In this document: in pieces, positions 33,001-42,000 of the stretch
How positions within the stretch are numbered: position 1 is the first letter of the stretch
Layout of the letters: each line of letters opens with the position of its first letter
From: Candidula unifasciata
Lineage: Eukaryota > Mollusca > Gastropoda > Stylommatophora > Geomitridae
Assembly: GCA_905116865.2 (NCBI GenBank)
Contig: CAJHNH020007579.1
Span: forward strand, 331,163-395,162
Length of the DNA stretch: 64,000 bases
Reading direction: 5' to 3'
Made by a program: the position numbers and the translations under genes
The notes under the pieces: generated by a model
Database searches by the model: none
Told to the model about the DNA's origin: nothing
What the model saw: the letters and a program-made list of their open reading frames with translations, nothing else

Positions 33001-36000
33001 AGCGAACGCACGACTTTCCGATCCGCGGCGCACTTTTAGCCGCTCGGCAACGGCGACTCCCTCCGCCTCGCGTGCTGGAGAGCCAGTTTTCAAGCCCCGG
33101 TGAAGGCTGGATTTTTTCACGTGGACTTCTAGTAATTTCCCCTGGTCACTGGGTAGTAAGATCGGAGCCTGTGTGTATTGTTGTTCATGTCCCTTGGCAG
33201 TTGGAAATTTAAACAAAGTAGCTTAACGGCGCTGCCTGGGCAAAATTTGTAGTTAAAAATCTACCCAAAGTATTTCAGGATCCTCGCCAGTGCTATGGAG
33301 TTCGGGCACCGCACTGAGATTCTTCCGACTCAAGACTTGAGTCAGAAGTAGAACGGAGCACTTATGGGTTACTTCCCTTATGCCATAATGTTGGTCCGTT
33401 GTCCAAACCTAAACCAGTTATTGCCGTACTGTGAATGCTCACACAGATGTGCTCATGCATATCTCTTACAGGCACATGTGTATGGCCACATGTATGACCA
33501 GAAGCAGTCATGATGTAGTGGCTAGAAGCTGGCCTGCAGATCTGAAAGGTGGTGTTCAGGTCCTGATGAATCCTGGCTTTTTTTTAAAATGACCTCGGCC
33601 CCCAGGTCAGCCCTGCCAAGCTCTAAATGAGTACCAGGTAAAATCCTGGGAAATAAAGGCGACCATTGTGATGTTGACTGCATCACCCACCGAGTGTCAA
33701 TTGGTCGATAAACTATAGGTGTAGCCCTATATGCCCAGTACACCTGAAGGCGTCGAAAAGGGTCCTTTACTTTTACTTACCCACACAGTCATGCACAAAA
33801 ACAGTCACACCGTACTCATATACAGTCGTACATATACACACACACACACTCAGTCATACATGTGCTTTCACACATAATTATGCATATACAATATACTTAC
33901 ATGCATAGTCACACAGGCACAAACATTTACTCACATGTATTGTCACAGACACACACTCACATGCATGTGTGGATATTACTGTGCAGATAATGGAAACGTT
34001 TCTTGATCTCTCCATGTATGCATCATGCCCATTTCTAATTTGTCAGCATGTGTGTGGTTTTTTCACACTATGTCTGTACATGCTTATATGTTACTGACTT
34101 ACGTGTTACTCACACACGCACATACATGACATGTGCGCAAAAGATATGACTGATCACTTTTGCTTTGTTGGTTCTGTGGAATAGATTTTGTCAGTCATGT
34201 CGTAAAAGACCAATGTTTATTTTATTGCCGCCTAGCTGTAAACCACATTACAGTGTGCCAACCACCCCATTTAAGGACTCGAAAAGGAACACTGGCTTTC
34301 CTCGCATTAATTCCGGGCCCTAATGGAAAGAGGGGGGAAAGAGAATAGACCCCTTCCCCCCCCCCCCCCCCCCCAACAAGGCCACTAATTATGAGTCTTT
34401 CCTAAGTCGTGGTGCGTCTGCTTATGAGACGAGGAACCAACACTTTGCATACAAATAAGCCGGATATGTAAAACCATGTGCACACAAAACACAAGTTCTG
34501 AAACAAGATTTGAGTCTAGAAGTGGGCGTACAATCAGAACTTTGCACCAGAGTTTACAGCTAGTGAACACGCAGAAGAAGACTTGAGTCTAGAAGTGGGC
34601 GTACAATCAGAACTTTGCACCAGAGTTTACAGCTAGTGAACACGCAGAAGAAGACTTGAGTCTAGAAGTGGGCGTACAATCAGAACTTTGCACCAGAGTT
34701 TACAGCTAGTGAACACGAAGAAGAAGACTTGAACACTGGCAACAGTCGAGTGTGATCTAAAATACCAAATAAGGTGTCCATTCCTCTTTGAGGTTCTGTG
34801 TAAGTCTTAACTTTATAATGGTCACATGCCTTACTGGACCCTCTTGTCTATATGTGTTGTACTGAGGTGTTGTCAGAAGGCTATATCTATGTAAAAAGTA
34901 AGTAAAGGACCCTTTCCACGCCTTTAGGCATATAGGGCTAGACCTATATTTTGATAGACCAACGGCACAAGATGGGTGATGTGGTCAGCATCACGCCGGC
35001 CGCCTCTACTTCCCGGGATTGCACCCGGTACCCACTCAAGGCTGGGTCGACCTGGGAGCCAAGGTCATTTTTGAAGAAAAGTCCGTCTCCACCAGGGAGC
35101 GAACCCACGACCTTCCGATCCGCGGAGCGCGTCTAGCCGCTCTGCCACGGCGACTCCCGCTATATCTATGGCTTTTTGTTTAACCTTATGCCAGAATGGG
35201 AGCTGTCATGGTGCAGTGGCTAGATGCTTGCTGGTGGGTCCAAAGCCTGGCTTATTTCAGAAAGTACCCTGGCTGCCAGATTGACCTAGTCTTAAATGGG
35301 TACCAGGCAATGTTCTGGGAAGTAAAGGCGCCAGTGTGATGTTGACCATATCACCCACCGAGTGATGATTGACCTGCAAAATATAGATCTAGCCCTATAT
35401 GCCTAGTGTGTCTAAACGTGGGGAAAAGGGTCCCTTTACTTACCCTGTGATAGTGGACTGTGTATGTAACATCTCCTTTAACAGTCTGTACGTAACGTTA
35501 CTTTTTGTAACATATCTTTCTATAACTATCTCTGTGCAACTGTAAACTCCTGTGGCAAATTTTGGTTGTTTGTCCACTTCTGGACTTCAGTCTTGTTCCA
35601 GAACTTGAATTTTGCATGCTCTTCAGTTTTACAGATCTGGATTATTTGTATGCAGACTGTTGGTTCCATACCTCTCAGACAGATGCATTCCGACTTTAGA
35701 GATAACACCCTGATTAGTCGACTTCTGTGACATGCTTGTTAGAAGGGCTATGAGTCTGTTATCTCATCCCCCCCAACCCCCAACTACCACCACCACACTG
35801 GAACCTTAGAACCCACCCAGGGATGGGTTTGACTGCACATGTCCCATTAAACAGCTTCTGTTCATCAGTGCCATAGTGTTGTGTAAACATATCTACTCGA
35901 ACAGTCTCTGTCCATCTGCTGTATAACTTGTGACATTTCTCCATCAACAGATAGTCCCCGTGGAAAGGCTGGTCAAGGGGAAGTTCCAGGACAACTTTGA

Positions 36001-39000
36001 GTTTGTCCAGTGGTTCAAACGTTTCTTCGATGCCAACTATGCCGGTCAGAACTATGACCCGGTTCTGGCCCGCGGTAGCGGCAGCGGTGAACAGTTGAGC
36101 GCCCCTAAGAGCATGCAGGTCAAAGCTCCTGCAGCGAAGCCGTCGGTCACTCGTACAGCACAGCCTCCTGCCCAGAAAGGTCAGCTTCAACAGAATGTAA
36201 ATTATCATCAAATGCTTGCCAGCCGGCGTAGGCATTCACGCCTCTCCACAAATCTCAGTCTTTGGTATTCTGGATCAGTTCCACTAATGATATTCCTCCA
36301 TGCCACTGTCTTAAGCCATCCACCATTATTTCTTTTGGTCTGCCTCTGTCTCTTCTACCAGTGATCTTTCCAGTCGTCACAATATTTTCCAGTGCTCCTT
36401 TTATCATCACATGACCAAAGAACTTTGTCTCCTCTCGTTGTTAAATATATTGTTTTACTTTCATTAGCCATTTCCAGGCAATCATTGTTAGTTATTTTGG
36501 CAATTGCAACATTCTTTTCAAGAGTCACATCTTGGTTGCTTCCAAACTCTTCTTAATTTGTTTGCTTACATTCCAAGATTCACTGCCATACAACAGATCA
36601 GACTCGTAACATTTCAGTACTCGTTTTCTGATGTTTAATGAGAGTGATTTATTACATAAGATACTTTTCATCTTCTGAAATTATCTACATTTTAAGTATG
36701 TCTAGGAAACGTCTGGTCAGTTAGTCATAGCTGGAGGCAGGGCAGAGGCATTCTTCTTCTTCTGCCTTCTATCCCCCAGTGGAGCGTAGGCCCTCAACCA
36801 ACTCACGCCAAGTCGTTCTATCTTCACTGTTGCATGCAACTCATCCCGTATCTACCAGATTTTTTCTACTTTGCTCTCTAGCCCCCGTACTCCGCGTGTT
36901 TTTTGGTCCGCCTTTATTTTTATGCCCTTGTTGGTTCCAGTGCAGACTTTCTAGTTATATTTTTCTCAGGTTTTCTCAATGTGCATCCTATCTATCTAGT
37001 TCTAACGTCTTTTTTCAAAAAAAAACTTTTTGTTTCACTGGATCTTGCTAGTTCTCTCTCTAAATGGACAAAACTCAACAATCACTCACTTTATGGACAA
37101 CACACCCAAAACTCAACATGAGCAATTCTATCATACCTACCATTTAATTCCACCTATTCTCCGCAGGTACCAGTTAATTAATATTTATTAGTAATTGTTT
37201 TAGTTGTTTTCCAAGTTTCCGCTCCATACGACAGTACTGATTGCAGAGGGTATTGGAGGCTTATTATAGCCAACCTTCAGTGTGGAGATGGCACTTGATT
37301 CCTTCAATTGCAGATGCCTCCAGCTGAAAGCACAGCTAGACACTCCACCAGCAAGTCGTAAGGTCTGGGGTTCAAATCCCTATTGAATCTGGAAAGGGAC
37401 GATATACCCAATACGCTTAAGGGCGTGGGGAAAGAGTCCTTTATTTATTCTGTTCCAAAAAAGGCTGTGCCGATTCTAGCACTTTTGGGATCCAAAGTGT
37501 TGAAGAGTGACACCAGAGTTGGAGTCAGTACTCACATCAGTGTTGAAGTTAGTACTGATCTAATGTTGAAGTCCGTACTGACATCAGTGTTGGCGTTAGT
37601 GCTGACCTAATGTTGGTGTTAGTACTGACCTAATGTTGGCGTTAGTGCTGACCTAATGTTGGTGTTAGTACTGACCTAATGTTGGCGTTAGTGCTGACCT
37701 AATGTTGGCGTTAGTGCTGACCTAATGTTGGCGTTAGTGCTGACCTAATGTTGGCGTTAGTGCTGACCTAATGTTGGCGTTAGTGCTGACCTAATGTTGG
37801 CGTTAGTGCTGACCTAATGTTGGCGTTAGTGCTGACCTAATGTTGGCGTTAGTGCTGACCTAATGTTGGTGTTAGTACTGACCTAATGTTGGTGTTATTA
37901 CTGACCTAATGTTGGTGTTAGTGCTTACTTAATGTTGGAGTTAGGGCTAACCTAATGTTGGAGTTAGTGCTGACTTAGTATTGGTGCTGGCCTAATGTTG
38001 GAGTTAGGGCTCACCTAATGTTGTATTTAGTGCTCACCTAATTTTGTAGTTAGTACTGACCTAATGTTGTAGTTAGTGCTCACCTAATGTTGTAGTTAGT
38101 ACTGACCTAATGTTGTAGTTAGTGCTCACCTAATTTTGTAGTTAGTACTGACCTAATGTTGTAGTTAGTGCTCACCTAATGTTGTAGTTAGTACTGACCT
38201 AATGTTGGAGTTAGTGCTCACCTAATTTTGTAGTTAGTACTGACCTAATGTTGTAGTTAGTGCTCACCTAATTTTGTAGTTAGTACTGACCTAATGTTGT
38301 AGTTAGTGCTCACCTAATGTTGGAGTTAGTACTGACCTAATGTTGTAGTTAGTGCTCACCTAATGTTGTATTTAGTGCTCACCTAGTTTTGTAGTTAGTA
38401 CTGACCTAATGTTGGAGTTAGTGCTCACCTAATTTTGTAGTTAGTACTGACCTAATGTTGGAGTTAGTGCTCGCCTATTTTGTAGTTAGTACTGACCTAA
38501 TGTTGTAGTTAGTGCTCACCTAATTTTGTAGTTAGTACTGACCTAATGTTGTAGTTAGTGCTCACCTAATGTTGTAGTTAGTACTGACCTAATGTTGTAG
38601 TTAGTGCTCACCTAATGTTGTAGTTAGTACTGACCTAATGTTGTAGTTAGTGCTCACCTAATGTTGTAGTTAGTACTGACCTAATGTTGGAGTTAGTGCT
38701 CACCTAATTTTGTAGTTAGTACTGACCTAATGTTGTAGTTAGTGCTCACCTAATTTTGTAGTTAGTACTGACCTAATGTTGTAGTTAGTGCTCACCTAAT
38801 GTTGTAGTTAGTACTGACCTAATGTTGTAGTTAGTGCTCACCTAATGTTGTAGTTAGTACTGACCTAATGTTGTAGTTAGTGCTCACCTAATTTTGTAGT
38901 TAGTACTGACCTAATGTTGTAGTTAGTGCTCACCTAATGTTGGAGTTAGTACTGACCTAATGTTGTAGTTAGTGCTCACCTAATGTTGTATTTAGTGCTC

Positions 39001-42000
39001 ACCTAGTTTTGTAGTTAGTACTGACCCAATGTTGGAGTTAGTGCTCACCTAGTTTTGTAGTTAGTACTGACCTAATGTTGGAGTTAGTGCTCACCTAATT
39101 TTGTAGTTAGTACTGACCTAATGTTGTAGTTAGTGCTCACCTAATGTTGTAGTTAGTACTGACCTAATGTTGTAGTTAGTGCTCACCTAATGTTGTAGTT
39201 AGTACTGACCTAATGTTGTAGTTAGTGCTCACCTAATGTTGTATTTAGTGCTCACCTAGTTTTGTAGTTAGTACTGACCTAATGTTGGAGTTAGTGCTCA
39301 CCTAGTTTTGTAGTTAGTACTGACCTAATGTTGGAGTTAGTGCTCACCTAATTTTGTAGTTAGTACTGACCTAATGTTGGAGTTAGTGCTCACCTAATGT
39401 TGGAGTTAGTGCTCACCTAATTTTGTAGTTAGTACTGACCTAATGTTGTAGTTAGTGCTCACCTAATGTTGTAGTTAGTGCTCACCTAATGTTGGAGTTA
39501 GTGCTCACCTAATTTTGTAGTTAGTACTGACCTAATGTTGGAGTTAGTGCTCACCTAATTTTGTAGTTAGTACTGACCTAATGTTGGAGTTAGTGCTCAC
39601 CTCACTAGTGGTGTTAGTACTGACACTATTGATGTTTGCTTGCTTGTAGTGTCTGCCGTCAAACTGCCAAGCAAAGCCAGTCCCGTGTCCAGCGTCGTCA
39701 AGAAGTCACCTGGAGTAGTGGCCAACCATGCTGGTGGAGACAACCATCTTGTTGAAGAGCTTCGCAGCCAGGTGGGTACAGACAAGTCTCTGCAGTTAAA
39801 CATTCCTTCGCTTTGCTCATTGATAAAGACTTTTGTTGAAACGTTTGCTTAATATCTTTGTGTTTGCATCTCAGCACACATTCTGTCATTCTTTGTGACA
39901 CCTTTTCAGCAGTCATCGCTCTGTTTTACATGTTTTTGTTTGGTTATATTTGACTGTTTTGTCCAAAATTTCTAATTAAATATATTTGACTTTTATCTAC
40001 AACAGGTTTGGATATATTTGACTATTTTATCCAGTTTGTATTGGATATTTTTGACTATTTTATCCACAGTTTGTATTGGATGTATTTGACTGTTTTAGTT
40101 GCAGTGGGTTTAGATATATTTGACTATTTTATCCACATTTTGAATTGGATGTATTTGACTGTTTTAGTTGCAGTGGGTTTAGATATATTTGACTATTTTA
40201 TCCACAATTGGTATTTGGATATAATTGGCTGTTTTATTGACAATTTGTATTTGGATATATTTGACTGTTGTAGCGGCAACTTTGGTTTGGATATTTTTAA
40301 CTGTTTTATTTACAGTTTATGTTTAAAATATATTTGACTGTTTCAGCTACAGTTTGATTGAATATATTTGACTGTTTTTTATATTTTTGCAGTGTGTGGA
40401 AATATTTGTCTGTTTTAGCCATAAACTATGTTGTTTGGAAATATTTGACTATTTAGTCCACAGCTCGGATTTTTGGTATTTTTGACTAACTAACTTAAGT
40501 TTATGTTTGGGCATTTTTAACCATTTTAGACACTTGTGCTGTTTGGGTATATTTGACTGTTTGAGCCACAATGTGTTTGTATATATTTGACTGTTTTATT
40601 CCACAACTTGTGATATTTGGATATATTTTACTGTTTTGGGCACAACTTGTGATGTGTAAATTGTTGACTGTTTTAACCACAGCCTGTGACCATTTGAAAT
40701 AATTGACTGTTGTACCTACAACTTGTGTTGCATAGATATATTTGACTGTTTGACCTACAACTTGGGTTGCATAGATATATTTGACTGTTTGACCTACAAC
40801 TTGGGTTGCATAGATATATTTGACTGTTTGACCATCTTGTGTTGCTTGGATATATTTGACTGTTTGACCTACAACTTGGGTTGCTTGGATATATTTGACT
40901 GTTTGACCTACAACTTGGGTTGCTTGGATATATTTGACTGTTTGACCTACAACTTGGATTGCATAGATATATTTGACTGTTTGACCTACAACTTGTGTTG
41001 CTTGGATATATTTGACTGTTTGACCTACAACTTGTGTTGCATAGATATATTCGACTGTTTGACCTACAACTTGGGTTGCTTGGATATATTTGACTGTGTG
41101 ACCTACAACTTGTGTTGCTTGGATGTATTTGACTGTTTGACCTACAACTTGGATTGCATGGATATATTTGACTGTTTGACCTACAACTTGGGTTGCTTGG
41201 ATATATTTGACTGTTTGACCTACAACTTGTGTTGCTTGGATATATCTGACTGTTTGACCTACAACTTGTGTTGCTTGGATATATCTGACTGTTTGACCTA
41301 CAACTTGGGTTGCATAGATATATTTCACTGTTTGACCTACAACTTGGGTTGCATAGATATATTTGACTGTTTGACCTACAACTTGGGTTGCATAGATATA
41401 TTTGACTGTTTGACCTACAACTTGTGTTGCTTGGATGACTGTTTGACCTACAACTTGTGTTGCTTGGATATATTTGACTGTTTGACCTACAACTTGTGTT
41501 GCATGGATATATTTGACTGTTTGACCTTCAACTTGTATTGCTTGGATATATTTGACTGTTTGACCTATAACTTGTGTTGCTTGGATATATTTGACTGTTT
41601 GACCTACAACTTGTGTTGCTTGGATCTATTTGACTGTTTGACCTACAACTTGTGTTGCTTGGATATATTTGACTGTTTGACCTACAACTTGTGTTGCTTA
41701 CTGACAGATTGATCAGCTGAACCTGGACAAGGAAGGTCTGGAGAAGGAACGGGACTTCTACTTCAACAAGTTGCGGGAAATTGAGGTCATCTGCCAGGAC
41801 AATGAAGGAGCCAGCTATGTCAAGGAGGTTATGGATGTCCTTTATGCAACTGAGGTGACCTATTCTCTTCTCATCTTTTATTTCATAATGCAAAAACCTT
41901 GTCGCATTCTAAAAGAATGACAAATTAAGAGTTTCTGTTTTAAAACATCAATTTTAACCGGGGTTCAGTAGATACCATATTTATGAGTATATGGTTTCTG

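Noticed and set aside
40501..41712. 275- and 329-codon ORFs on opposite strands
   Set aside because: Both are consequences of a 39-bp (13-codon) tandem repeat without stops and lie in EB1 intron 5.
41528..41893. 121-codon minus ORF over EB1 exon 6
   Set aside because: Antisense shadow of the EBH exon and the adjoining repeat.
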